A stretch of DNA of 10,371 nt from CAYFJO01 sp964343305 (lineage in GTDB: Bacteria; Planctomycetota; Planctomycetia; Pirellulales; Pirellulaceae), in NCBI GenBank assembly GCA_964343305.1, contig CAYFJO010000393.1, forward strand, positions 1 to 10,371. Reading direction: 5' to 3'. This document shows positions 1 to 6,784 of the stretch, piece by piece. The notes below the pieces were generated by a model. That model was given only the letters and a program-made list of their open reading frames with translations, searched no databases and was not told where the DNA came from. The first letter of the stretch is position 1. The number at the start of each line of letters is the position of its first letter. The position numbers were made by a program, and so were the translations under genes.

Positions 1-268
1 GAACTCTGGCGAGTTCCACTACGGCGGGTAAGAACTCATCTGCCGATCGCCTTACTGGCACACGAAACAGAAAAAACACAAGACTGTTTTCAACAATTTC
101 TTCATAATGAATTGGATTCTTTTCGTGACCTCAACTTCTACTTATCAAGCTACCTTCAAACGTCCGCTCTTTCGATCCAAAGCCTCGACGATCTTCCTGG
201 TGATGTTGTGTTTTCCTCGTTCTGAGTTCGCTCACTCCCGTCTCGCCGACCACAGTCGAGCATATTTC
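1..268. other. Non-coding stretch downstream of the dipeptidase gene
   Basis: No convincing gene lies here on either strand. The only recognisable structure is a copy of a dispersed repeat at 5-25, listed separately. The longest open stretches are a 58-codon plus-strand frame from 107 with no ribosome binding site and a 28-codon minus-strand frame lacking an ATG; neither resembles a known protein. I see no strong intrinsic terminator for the minus-strand dipeptidase gene that ends at 269. Confidence 0.6.
5..25 (+). repeat. Dispersed repeat copy, TCTGGCGAGTTC type
   Basis: The sequence TCTGGCGAGTTCCACTACGG differs at two bases from TCTGGCGAGTTCGGCTACGG at 9844-9863. The same motif appears in inverted orientation at 9800-9817. 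A 20-base match at this level between the two ends of a 10-kb window is not expected by chance and marks a repeat family scattered between genes. An inverted partner, if there is one, would lie left of the window. Confidence 0.55.
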
Positions 269-1390
269 TCACATCGCATCTGAATTTCTGGACCAGGCTC
301 GCCGAAAGAGGTCCAACGCGTTCATGTGGAGAATCCCATTGATCTCATTCGTCGAGAAGCCTGCGTCCATGAGCATCGGACCAAAGCCCTGCAGATCCGC
401 GATTGTGTCGACGTCGGTTGGAGTCAATTCAGCGCCGAATCCACCGTCCATGTCAGTTCCAATGGCCACATTTGCCGTCGAGCCACCCGCCAGATCGGCG
501 ATGTGTTCCAGATGCGGAAGCAAGCCACGCATGTCGTATTTCGATTTCCATGTTCGGCGATCCGGGCGGGCTTCCCATTGGATGTCCGGATCGATGAATG
601 CTTGGCAAAAAACGAGGCCGATAATCCCGCCCCGAGCGATTAGTTCTTTGATCATCCAGTCATCCAAATGACGTTGGCCTTTGACGATCGATCGGCACGT
701 GCAATGTGATGCCATCACCGGACCGTCCCAGATTTCGAAGGATTCTTTTACCGCTTGGTCTGCCATGTGAGTGATGTCGAGGATCATCCCCATCTCGCTC
801 ATGGCGCGGTAAAGTGGTTTCGCGGCCGGCTTCAAACCGCCAACGGTACCGGTACCATGGATATATGTGTTGTGCCCGAAATGCGCGGGACCGACGACGC
901 GCAGTCCATTCTCCCACCAAAATTGAACGTCGTCTGGGTCGGCGATTGGGTCAGCGCTTTCCATCGACAGGATATGATAGATCGTAGTCGAGTTTGTCGG
1001 GTTCTTCCAGGCGGCGACCGCCTCGTCGAGGTCGGCGATGCTGCGTACTGATTTGATTTCACCCCGTTTGACCATCGCCTGGTAATACGCCAAGTGGCCA
1101 TGCCCCACGCCGATTGCCTGCTGCTGAGTGCGCATTCCGTCAACGCGGTTTTCGGCCGGCCTCGGCTCGATGCGTGACATAATTGTACTGAGCATGATGC
1201 CGACGCTTCCGCGCCGCATCTCTGGAAAGGTCACCGTGCACTTTCCACAATCCACTTTGTCCGACACTTGCGGTGGCTCGCCGTCCTCTTGGCGACGAAC
1301 TTCGTGAGCCGGAAGAGTCAGATCTCGATTCCAAAACAATGCATCCCATGCCAAGTCAAGGTGCAGGTCGATAATCAAAGGCTGTGCCAT
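269..1390 (-). CDS. Membrane dipeptidase (renal dipeptidase family, peptidase M19)
   Basis: A 373-residue zinc-dependent dipeptidase of the M19 family, amidohydrolase fold, hydrolysing dipeptides (some members act on D-residue or modified dipeptides). The family metal ligands can be matched in order: H10 and D12 in DLHLDLAW, bridging E144 in SMESADP, H208 in LDITH, and H229 in MASHC. The catalytic-acid loop is GTDMDGG at 311-317. No signal peptide is visible, so unlike the eukaryotic namesake it is probably cytoplasmic. Length is typical for bacterial members. The ATG start is well supported by GGAGG five bases upstream. It is the last gene of a tight cluster, starting 12 bases after the aminotransferase stop, so co-transcription is very likely. 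The substrate is not predictable; the neighbour suggests amino-acid or peptide salvage. Confidence 0.9.
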   Translation of the reverse strand: MAQPLIIDLHLDLAWDALFWNRDLTLPAHEVRRQEDGEPPQVSDKVDCGKCTVTFPEMRRGSVGIMLSTIMSRIEPRPAENRVDGMRTQQQAIGVGHGHLAYYQAMVKRGEIKSVRSIADLDEAVAAWKNPTNSTTIYHILSMESADPIADPDDVQFWWENGLRVVGPAHFGHNTYIHGTGTVGGLKPAAKPLYRAMSEMGMILDITHMADQAVKESFEIWDGPVMASHCTCRSIVKGQRHLDDWMIKELIARGGIIGLVFCQAFIDPDIQWEARPDRRTWKSKYDMRGLLPHLEHIADLAGGSTANVAIGTDMDGGFGAELTPTDVDTIADLQGFGPMLMDAGFSTNEINGILHMNALDLFRRAWSRNSDAM

Positions 1391-1402
1391 TCGATCCTCC
1401 GT

Positions 1403-2791
1403 TTAAACGTCGCCTTCGTCCTTCATGATTCTCAATGTTTCTCTGAAAGCCTCGACGGTTCGCTCCATATCATCGGTGTTGTGTATTGCCGAGGTTGGGC
1501 CGCCGGGCCAGGCAAAAATATCCACCCCGTGAGCAAGCATCCCCAGTCGCAATTTCTTTGACAACTCCGAGCGGCTGGATTGCTTGACTTTTCGATAGTC
1601 GAAGTTTGGTGCGATGAGATCCCCTTCGGCAATTTCCTCTTGATCCGAATTCGTAAAGATGTGGAACCCGGAAAACGTCCCATACACGGACCACTTAACA
1701 TGCGCATCACGTAGCGTTTCTCGCAGTCGTTCGCGGAGGTCGGCGGCGTATCGATTAGCTCGATCGCAGGCGTCGGTCTCAGCCACCATCTCGAGGGCAG
1801 CGATTCCAGCGGCCGCGGAAATGGGATTAGCGTTGAAAGTGCCGTGATGCGTAATCTTCTCTCGCCCCGCGGAATTCGAGGTTGAGTGGTCAAGCCAGTC
1901 CATAATATCTCGCCGGCCCGCAACCGCGCCACCTGGATACCCACCCGCCAGGATTTTGGCCAGAGTTGTCATGTCGGGCGTGATCCCAAAGTAAGCTTGA
2001 GCGCCGCCAGGCGAACACCGAAAACCAGAAATCACCTCATCAAAAATCAGAACAACTTCGTGCTTTCTGGCGGCCTCATAAAGACCGTGAAGGAAAGATT
2101 CGGGGATCGGTATCTGACCCCAGCTTGCTCCAGTCGGTTCAAGAATAATGGCAGCAATGTCATCCCGCTGGTCGAGCAAGCGTTGGACGGCTGACAGATC
2201 ACCAGGTGGACTTAGAATGATGTTTTCCGCGATTGCCTCCAGCACGCCCGGTGTCGGTGTGCCATCCTCGTGTGAGGCGACGCCAAATGAAACATGGTCC
2301 TGCCAACCGTGAAAGTTGGTTACAAATCGAATGATTTTGGACCGACCAGTGTGAGCCCTAGCCAGGCGGAATGCCAACAAGGTGGCTTCCGTTCCAGAAT
2401 TCGTAAAACGCACGCGCTTGGCTGATGGAACAAGCTGTCGGACAAGTTCGCCCCACCGCAATTCAAGTTCGTGGCACGACCCGAAATGAGTTCCGAGCGC
2501 GAGTTGCTTGGAGACGGCGCCTGTGATCGTCGGATGATTGTGACCGAACAGCAGAGCACCATGACCACCCAAATAATCGACGTACTCGTTGCCGTCGACA
2601 TCCCACTTTCGTGATCCGTCGGCGCGCTCAATATAGACCGGGTACGGTTCTAAGTAGCGTGCATCGTGGGTAATTCCACTGGGAAAGGTGTCACGAGCCC
2701 GGGCAGCAAGTTTTTCTGATTCTGGTGTGCGGCGGCGATACTCTGCCACGATTCTTGACGCTGTCAATTGCACTTTGCTGTTCCTTTGCAT
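1403..2791 (-). CDS. Class III PLP-dependent aminotransferase, glutamate-1-semialdehyde aminomutase-like
   Basis: A 462-residue fold-type I PLP enzyme. Visible family motifs are the phosphate-binding TNSGTEA (130-136), FHGWQD (160-165), the LIFDEVISGFR strand with cofactor-binding D251, the Schiff-base lysine K279 in TLAKILAGGYPGG, and HGTFNANPIS (316-325). These place it in the HemL-like branch of class III. It is longer than typical HemL (about 430 residues), with an extra N-terminal helix, and sits away from any haem genes. It is therefore more likely an amino-acid transaminase or aminomutase of unknown substrate than the tetrapyrrole enzyme. The gene lies 21 bases after the lipoprotein gene and 12 bases before the dipeptidase. 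The start is uncertain: the ATG at 2791 has no clear ribosome binding site, whereas a GTG six codons in (2773) is preceded by AAAGGAA at good spacing. Confidence 0.88.
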   Translation of the reverse strand: MQRNSKVQLTASRIVAEYRRRTPESEKLAARARDTFPSGITHDARYLEPYPVYIERADGSRKWDVDGNEYVDYLGGHGALLFGHNHPTITGAVSKQLALGTHFGSCHELELRWGELVRQLVPSAKRVRFTNSGTEATLLAFRLARAHTGRSKIIRFVTNFHGWQDHVSFGVASHEDGTPTPGVLEAIAENIILSPPGDLSAVQRLLDQRDDIAAIILEPTGASWGQIPIPESFLHGLYEAARKHEVVLIFDEVISGFRCSPGGAQAYFGITPDMTTLAKILAGGYPGGAVAGRRDIMDWLDHSTSNSAGREKITHHGTFNANPISAAAGIAALEMVAETDACDRANRYAADLRERLRETLRDAHVKWSVYGTFSGFHIFTNSDQEEIAEGDLIAPNFDYRKVKQSSRSELSKKLRLGMLAHGVDIFAWPGGPTSAIHNTDDMERTVEAFRETLRIMKDEGDV

Positions 2792-2812
2792 CTGGCGAAT
2801 GTTGTCGCTAGT

Positions 2813-5065
2813 CTACTCATTGCTTGGTTCGACTGGAGTTTCAGCCGCGGTGGCTGGAAGCAGGACGCATACAATCTCGGTGTCGCTACGGGCGTAAACG
2901 CAATTGCCGGCATACGCCGGATGTGCCCAGGTGCGACCGATGATGTTAACGCGCGACTGTTCTTGGTATCCACCCGGATTGAGGCGAGACAAAATCAAAT
3001 CGCCGTCAGAGTTTAACACGATCGCACGGTCTTCGTCGCCCAACCAGACCATCGTCGCTTGCGGATTGCGCCCTTTGGGAGTCATTCGATTGTCGTCGTC
3101 CCAGACTCGCTTGCCCGTCGCTAACTCAAAACAAGTCAGTCCATGCCGTTTGTCGAGCAAATAACCGTGGCCGTCGCGATACAGCGGCTGGGCCATCAAC
3201 CCTCGCAAATCGCGACGATCGTGCCAAACCACCTCGGCCTCGCCAGGCTCGTCGCCCAAGCGAATTGCTTTGCTACCGTCGTAATAACTGCTGACCAGAA
3301 TCAACCCTTCTTGAAAGATCGGATCAGCAATTGCCGTGCCGTAGTTCACCTGAAATGGGACGTTCCAGAGTAGCTCGCCAGTTCGTGGATCGATTCCACA
3401 CACGTTCGCTGGCGTCCAGCCGACCAGTTGATCGGATTCAATGTGTCGGATGATAATCGGCGTTGCATAGCCAGCCGCATCCGACAAACTACGCCATCGC
3501 TGCTCGCCGTCGTCACGATCAAAGGCGATATAGCAGCCGTCAGGTTCGGCACCGGGATGGACGATCACCGTGTCTTCATAAACAAGTGGCGACGCACTCA
3601 GTCCCCACATCGGCACACGTGCGTGAAAGTCGGCGACAAGATCCCTGGACCACACGACTTCACCGTCGAGCACTTTGAGACAAAACAGATTTCCGAGGGC
3701 ACCAAGCGCATAAACGCGACCATCAAACACCGTTGGAGTTGAGCGGGGCCCATTGTCGTAGCTGACGCCGCTGTAACTGACCGGGTAAGAATGCGTCCAC
3801 ACAGACTGGCCGCTCACGGCATCAAAACACAAGATGCGCTCAACGTCCGGCTCCAGTTGCCGGTCCATAACAAAAACGCGACCATCGGAAACGGCAATCC
3901 CGCCGTATCCGCCACCGAGTTCCCGTCTCCAAGCCCGCCGCAGGCCATCTTCGGGCCATTTGGCCGGCAGCTTGGGTCCACGCCAGGTTCCATCGCCTCG
4001 TGGACCGCGCCACCGCGGCCAATCCTCTCCGGATGCGGGCATCGGTTGGTGATCCGAACCCGCCACGTTTGTTGATGACGTCGACTCCTCCGGCTCGCCA
4101 CTCGACGCAATGATTGGGTCGAGCGAAGCGCCTTCTGACTTCAACTCGCAGACCACGCGCATACCAAGGGCATAAAAACGACCTTCCGGCACGTCAGCAT
4201 ATCGAAACGCGGCGCGGCAGTCGCGACCGTCGCTGTACCAATCACCACCACGGATCACGCGATACGAACCCTTTTCCGGGCCCTTTGGATCGTCCTCAGG
4301 CGAGTCATGGAAATACTCACGGTCAAATCGATCCATGCACCATTCGTGCAAGTTGCCATGCATGTCGTGCAGGCCAAATATGTTGGGAAGATATGAGCCG
4401 ACCGTGGTGGTGCGATTCAAGAAGCGCCCTTTTTCGGCATCGCCAAACGGATGCTGGCCGTTGAAATTGGCTTGCTTGGACGACAACGAGTCGCCGAAAT
4501 AGAAGATCGTCGATGTCCCAGCGCGGCACGCGTATTCCCATTCCGCTTCCGTGGGCAATCGGTAGACGCGTCCCGCCTTCTTCTCGGCGGCTAAGGTCGA
4601 CAAGCGACGACAGAACTCAATGGCCGTATACCAGGTGACGTTGTCGACGGGAAGGTTGGCGGCATCCAAATTGGCAGGTGCGTCCTTAAGCAAGCCGTCG
4701 CGCGTGAACGAACTGGGGTTGGTTCCCATGATCCGTTCACACTGCATTTGCGTGACTTCGTAGACGCCCATGTAAAACGCTTTGGTGATACGGACACGAT
4801 GTTGTGGCATTTCGTCTTCACGCGCACCATGGTCGGATTCCACCGATCCCATCAGGAACTCGCCAGCCGGGATCCGCACTAGCTTCATTCCAATCGCGTT
4901 TGTAATCGTCTCGGTTTCGCGATTGGTGGGTTGTGGCGCCGTGTTGATCCTCGGCGTGTCCACATGGTCGACCGCATCGGGCCCATGGCTGCCACCGCAG
5001 CCGCATGCAGACACTGCGAAAAACCCTATTGTCGAAATCAAATTCGTCACAATGCTCTTGCACAT
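2813..5065 (-). CDS. Lipoprotein with SUMF1-type domain fused to a PQQ-like beta-propeller
   Basis: A 750-residue exported lipoprotein. Residues 1-21 form a short hydrophobic signal ending in the lipobox VSAC (C21 lipidated). Residues 54-308 are a formylglycine-generating-enzyme/SUMF1-type domain: MVRIPAGEF-like GMKLVRIPAGEF, RLPTEAEWEYACRAG (169-183), DMHGNLHEWCMD (234-245), VIRGGDWYSD (270-279) and a closing GMRVVCEL. A low-complexity linker (310-346) follows. From DWPRWRGPRGDG (348-359) to about 735 there is a PQQ-like (BamB/quinoprotein dehydrogenase-like) propeller with repeated blade motifs such as YALGALGNLFCLKVLDGEVVW. Of the two catalytic cysteines of true sulfatase-activating enzymes only the second seems present (C283), so formylglycine formation is doubtful. 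I chose M at 5065 because AAGGG lies seven bases upstream and a lipoprotein signal follows. The frame is open further upstream but there it overlaps the FTR-like gene and reads as non-protein. Its role is probably binding or scaffolding at the periplasmic face. Confidence 0.85.
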   Translation of the reverse strand: MCKSIVTNLISTIGFFAVSACGCGGSHGPDAVDHVDTPRINTAPQPTNRETETITNAIGMKLVRIPAGEFLMGSVESDHGAREDEMPQHRVRITKAFYMGVYEVTQMQCERIMGTNPSSFTRDGLLKDAPANLDAANLPVDNVTWYTAIEFCRRLSTLAAEKKAGRVYRLPTEAEWEYACRAGTSTIFYFGDSLSSKQANFNGQHPFGDAEKGRFLNRTTTVGSYLPNIFGLHDMHGNLHEWCMDRFDREYFHDSPEDDPKGPEKGSYRVIRGGDWYSDGRDCRAAFRYADVPEGRFYALGMRVVCELKSEGASLDPIIASSGEPEESTSSTNVAGSDHQPMPASGEDWPRWRGPRGDGTWRGPKLPAKWPEDGLRRAWRRELGGGYGGIAVSDGRVFVMDRQLEPDVERILCFDAVSGQSVWTHSYPVSYSGVSYDNGPRSTPTVFDGRVYALGALGNLFCLKVLDGEVVWSRDLVADFHARVPMWGLSASPLVYEDTVIVHPGAEPDGCYIAFDRDDGEQRWRSLSDAAGYATPIIIRHIESDQLVGWTPANVCGIDPRTGELLWNVPFQVNYGTAIADPIFQEGLILVSSYYDGSKAIRLGDEPGEAEVVWHDRRDLRGLMAQPLYRDGHGYLLDKRHGLTCFELATGKRVWDDDNRMTPKGRNPQATMVWLGDEDRAIVLNSDGDLILSRLNPGGYQEQSRVNIIGRTWAHPAYAGNCVYARSDTEIVCVLLPATAAETPVEPSNE

Positions 5066-5246
5066 GAACGGACCCTTGCACACTATGCAAAACCGATTCT
5101 TGGTAGAGAAGCATTCTACTTGGGCCCTTTCGCCAAAATACAGTCCCGATGGTACCCAAACTCGCCAAAGATAAAGATCGGGCGGGAAAAAACGATGGTT
5201 TGTCGGGACAAGTCTGGACGATGCCGTCGTTTTGATGCGTTTGGGA

Positions 5247-5834
5247 TCACGCCGCTGGGTCTTCCACCAAGCCGTAGAATTGCCGTCCTTCGTGGTTCTC
5301 TGGCAGGTACTGCGTGATGGGTAACCCGTTGTGCGAAACAAACAGCAGGCAGTGGCAATACTTGAAGTCGCGCATTTCACCGCAAGGACAGAGGCAAGGT
5401 TCGTGGTTGCTGAGGTCGATTTCCTGGTCCGGAAGATGCACGCACGGACAGAGTGGTTGTTTGCTGCGATCATAGTTCCGGGCCAATCCCAGCATAACGC
5501 GGTTGCATACGTCGCGGTCTGGATTCAGAACTGTCCCGGTCTTTGACTCGAACCGCATGAGATAATTCAGGATTCGTCGCACTGAATCGGCTGAAATGAA
5601 GGACGGTTTCGCCTTCGCTTGAGTCGTGGAGTGAAGGGACGGTTTGCTAGACGAGCCGTCGGCGAACATGATCGCCAACCCTAACAGGCCCAGCAATAAT
5701 CCGATCGGCAACAGCCAAAACGTGACGATTAGAAGACCTCCGATCAACATGAAACTCAGACTCAAAGACACCTGAACAAGTGAGCACAAAAACTTAGAAG
5801 ACGAATGAGGGGATTGTGTGGAGCTTAAGGACAT
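5247..5834 (-). CDS. Membrane-anchored ferredoxin:thioredoxin reductase catalytic-chain-like protein
   Basis: A 195-residue protein in two parts. Residues about 15-37 and 39-58 are strongly hydrophobic and form a two-helix membrane hairpin; a polar linker (59-80) follows. Residues 81-195 match the FTR catalytic beta chain: SADSVRRILNYLMRF, then GLARNYDRSKQPLCPC, and a full cysteine signature C129-P-C131, X17, C149-P-C151, X8, C160-H-C162. Plant and cyanobacterial FTR has CPC-X16-CPC-X8-CHC. By family knowledge C129, C149, C151 and C160 would hold a [4Fe-4S] cluster and C131-C162 would be the redox disulfide. Such enzymes pass ferredoxin electrons to thioredoxin-like disulfides. Start: ATG at 5834 has GGAG eight bases upstream; an ATG 12 codons earlier is less well placed, and one at residue 57 (AGGG nine bases upstream) would give a soluble form. 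It overlaps the upstream ORF by 10 bases. The extra C147 and one-residue longer spacer are oddities. Confidence 0.8.
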   Translation of the reverse strand: MSLSSTQSPHSSSKFLCSLVQVSLSLSFMLIGGLLIVTFWLLPIGLLLGLLGLAIMFADGSSSKPSLHSTTQAKAKPSFISADSVRRILNYLMRFESKTGTVLNPDRDVCNRVMLGLARNYDRSKQPLCPCVHLPDQEIDLSNHEPCLCPCGEMRDFKYCHCLLFVSHNGLPITQYLPENHEGRQFYGLVEDPAA

Positions 5835-6166
5835 AGTGTTTTCTCCAAAAGGGAGTGGGAAGGGAGACACAATTTGGGATTCTGACAGGAAACACGTAAA
5901 AGGTGCCCGGAGTTGGAAGTCTTTCTGGGGAGACTCAAGAAGTACCAGCCGTACGGAATGATGTGCTCGAAGGCGTACGGCGAGACTCGTTTCGACCCCG
6001 AATTAATCCGACGTCGATGCGCTGGTTCATCGTAGACGCGGAGAATGTGCCGAGTTTTGAAAATGCGTCCTACTTGGCGGATGATGTGGTACAGCGCCCC
6101 TAACACTCCACAAACAGCAATGACGATCAACGCCACAACAAACTTGACCAGTCTTTGTGCAGGCAT
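5825..6166 (-). CDS. Small putative membrane protein upstream of the FTR-like gene
   Basis: A 113-codon frame that I do not recognise. Residues 6-28 (LVKFVVALIVIAVCGVLGAL) form one clear transmembrane helix after a short basic start, followed by a basic region (RIFKTRH, HRRRINSGSKR). The last 35 residues look less protein-like. The TAA stop lies inside the start region of the FTR-like gene, giving a 10-base overlap that would allow translational coupling, and this is the best argument that it is real. The ribosome binding site is weak (GAGAG about ten bases upstream of ATG). It is the first frame downstream of the FNR-like promoter region. It could be a partner that docks the FTR-like protein at the membrane, but it may also be a chance frame within a leader. 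Confidence 0.42.
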   Translation of the reverse strand: MPAQRLVKFVVALIVIAVCGVLGALYHIIRQVGRIFKTRHILRVYDEPAHRRRINSGSKRVSPYAFEHIIPYGWYFLSLPRKTSNSGHLLRVSCQNPKLCLPSHSLLEKTLCP

Positions 6167-6301
6167 GCCTGGCTCTCTCTGGTATCAGTTTATCTCGCTA
6201 CATCACTCGCTCGTACGCTTCCTTGGGATTCGACCGCGTTCCACAGTTACGCTTCACGTTTATGGCGTGCAATCAGTTGTAAACCTGCGGGCGGGAATGT
6301 C

Positions 6302-6317
6302 TTGGTAGGTTGGTAGG
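6302..6317. repeat. Tandem 8-base repeat TTGGTAGG x2
   Basis: TTGGTAGG occurs twice back to back, partly continued by TGGG. On the minus strand this is CCTACCAACCTACCAA in the first bases of the predicted leader of the FTR-like operon. It may be incidental or a short binding motif; nothing further can be said. Confidence 0.4.
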
Positions 6318-6328
6318 TGGGTAATTGA

Positions 6329-6370
6329 AATCTAGCAAAAGAGAGTCAACGCATCTTTGATCTAGATCAA
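6329..6370 (-). promoter_or_regulatory. Putative FNR/CRP-family activated promoter (minus strand)
   Basis: TTGATCTAGATCAA at 6357-6370 is a perfect palindrome and an exact match to the FNR/Anr/Dnr consensus TTGAT-N4-ATCAA. Reading leftward, a -10-like hexamer TAGATT occupies 6334-6329. A start about seven bases beyond it (near 6322) would put the palindrome centre at -41.5, the standard class II activator position. The first frames downstream are the small membrane protein and the FTR-like protein, with a leader of roughly 155 bases that contains a tandem CCTACCAA pair. With ten fixed positions such a site is expected about 0.01 times by chance in a window of this size. Confidence 0.5.
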
Positions 6371-6544
6371 GGTATAGAGTACTCTGAGTTGGAAGTTAAA
6401 GCCGCTGAGCCCTCGGGAACGGGTTATGTCGGTTCTTTCGACACCCATCTCGGCAAAGTGCGTGCCATGGGTAAGCATTCACCGGCATCGTTATGGTCAT
6501 TTCGGGGGTTGGCCGACGAATTCTTGTTTGGGGAGACGCTCGAA

Positions 6545-6684
6545 ATGGTGCGCGACTCGAATTCCGATCAAGGTCCAAGAGTGGACCAGACGCATGGCAC
6601 AGTTCCGAAAATCCAACCTGTCGGTCGCTCTGTTCTGTAAAAACGAAGGCGTCTCCATTCCCTCGTTCTACCAGTGGCCAACGC
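6545..6684 (+). pseudogene. Frameshifted, truncated IS66 orfA (tnpA-like) N-terminus
   Basis: ATG at 6545, with GGGGAG upstream, starts MVRDSNSDQ. Removing one G at 6572/6573 joins this to VQEWTRRMAQFRKSNLS and FCKNEGVSIPSFYQW in the next frame. This is the helix-turn-helix N-terminal pattern of IS66 accessory protein TnpA (W-x-R-x-x-x-F-x-x-S-x-L-S-V-x-x-F-C-x-x-E-G-V-S-x-x-S-F-Y-x-W). Similarity ends right after the final W at 6675-6677, so the rest of the protein (normally over 50 residues more) has been deleted. Two independent lesions, a one-base insertion and an internal deletion, make this a dead gene. Confidence 0.55.
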
Positions 6685-6732
6685 ATGTTGAATCTGAACA
6701 GCCACACACGCATCTATGCCGCCGCCAGTTTG
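6685..6732 (+). pseudogene. Possible remnant of IS66 orfB (tnpB-like) start
   Basis: ATG at 6685 opens MLNLNSHTRIYAAAS, which resembles the N-terminus of IS66 TnpB (pattern M-L-x-L-x-x-x-x-R-I-Y-L). It is in a different frame from the orfA remnant, as expected for separate genes. The characteristic continuation T-D-M-R-K-S-F-D-G-L is absent, so the gene breaks off within about 15 codons. The identification rests on a short stretch and on its position after orfA. Confidence 0.35.
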
Positions 6733-6784
6733 AAATCTCGTTCTACTAGTCGTGGATTTCTTGTTTTCGTGCGCATTCTTGGGA

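Larger units (their letters stand above)
6471..6735 (+). mobile_element. Degenerate left-end remnant of an IS66-family insertion sequence
   Basis: The stretch begins with GTAAGCATTCACCGGC, which resembles the GTAA-starting terminal inverted repeats of IS66-type elements. Next come a frameshifted orfA (tnpA-like) start and then what looks like the first codons of orfB (tnpB-like). No right-hand inverted repeat, no full tnpB and no transposase (tnpC) are present. The element has therefore lost most of its roughly 2-2.5 kb by deletion, including the body of orfA, and only the left end remains. The boundary on the right is approximate. Confidence 0.5.

Noticed and set aside
52..105. Minus-strand 17-residue hydrophobic peptide MKKLLKTVLCFFCFVCQ
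   Set aside because: It resembles a signal peptide, but no ribosome binding site precedes it and nothing follows the stop; most likely a chance frame in an A/T-rich patch.
145..231. Minus-strand open stretch of 28 codons ending NITRKIVEALDRKSG..KVA
   Set aside because: It looks protein-like but has no ATG, no ribosome binding site and a stop just upstream; too short to call even as a remnant.
5076..5090. TTGCA-N5-TGCAA inverted repeat just upstream of the lipoprotein gene's ribosome binding site
   Set aside because: Five-base arms are too short to call an operator or RNA switch without conservation data.
5187..5211. Possible terminator after the FTR-like gene (TTGTCGGGACAA hairpin near an A6/T6 run)
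   Set aside because: The stem is only 4-5 base pairs and the T-run is eight bases away, so it is too weak to support; read-through into the lipoprotein gene remains possible.
5066..5473. Upstream extension of the lipoprotein frame by 136 codons
   Set aside because: It overlaps the FTR-like gene in another frame, reads as low-quality protein, and would bury a clear lipoprotein signal that has its own ribosome binding site at 5065.
6376..6385. AGAGTACTCT palindrome beside the FNR-like box
   Set aside because: Ten-base palindromes are common by chance and it matches no site I know.
6389..6640. Plus-strand 83-codon frame downstream of the FNR-like box
   Set aside because: It runs across the IS66-type left end and out of frame through the orfA remnant, with no ribosome binding site; a chance frame.
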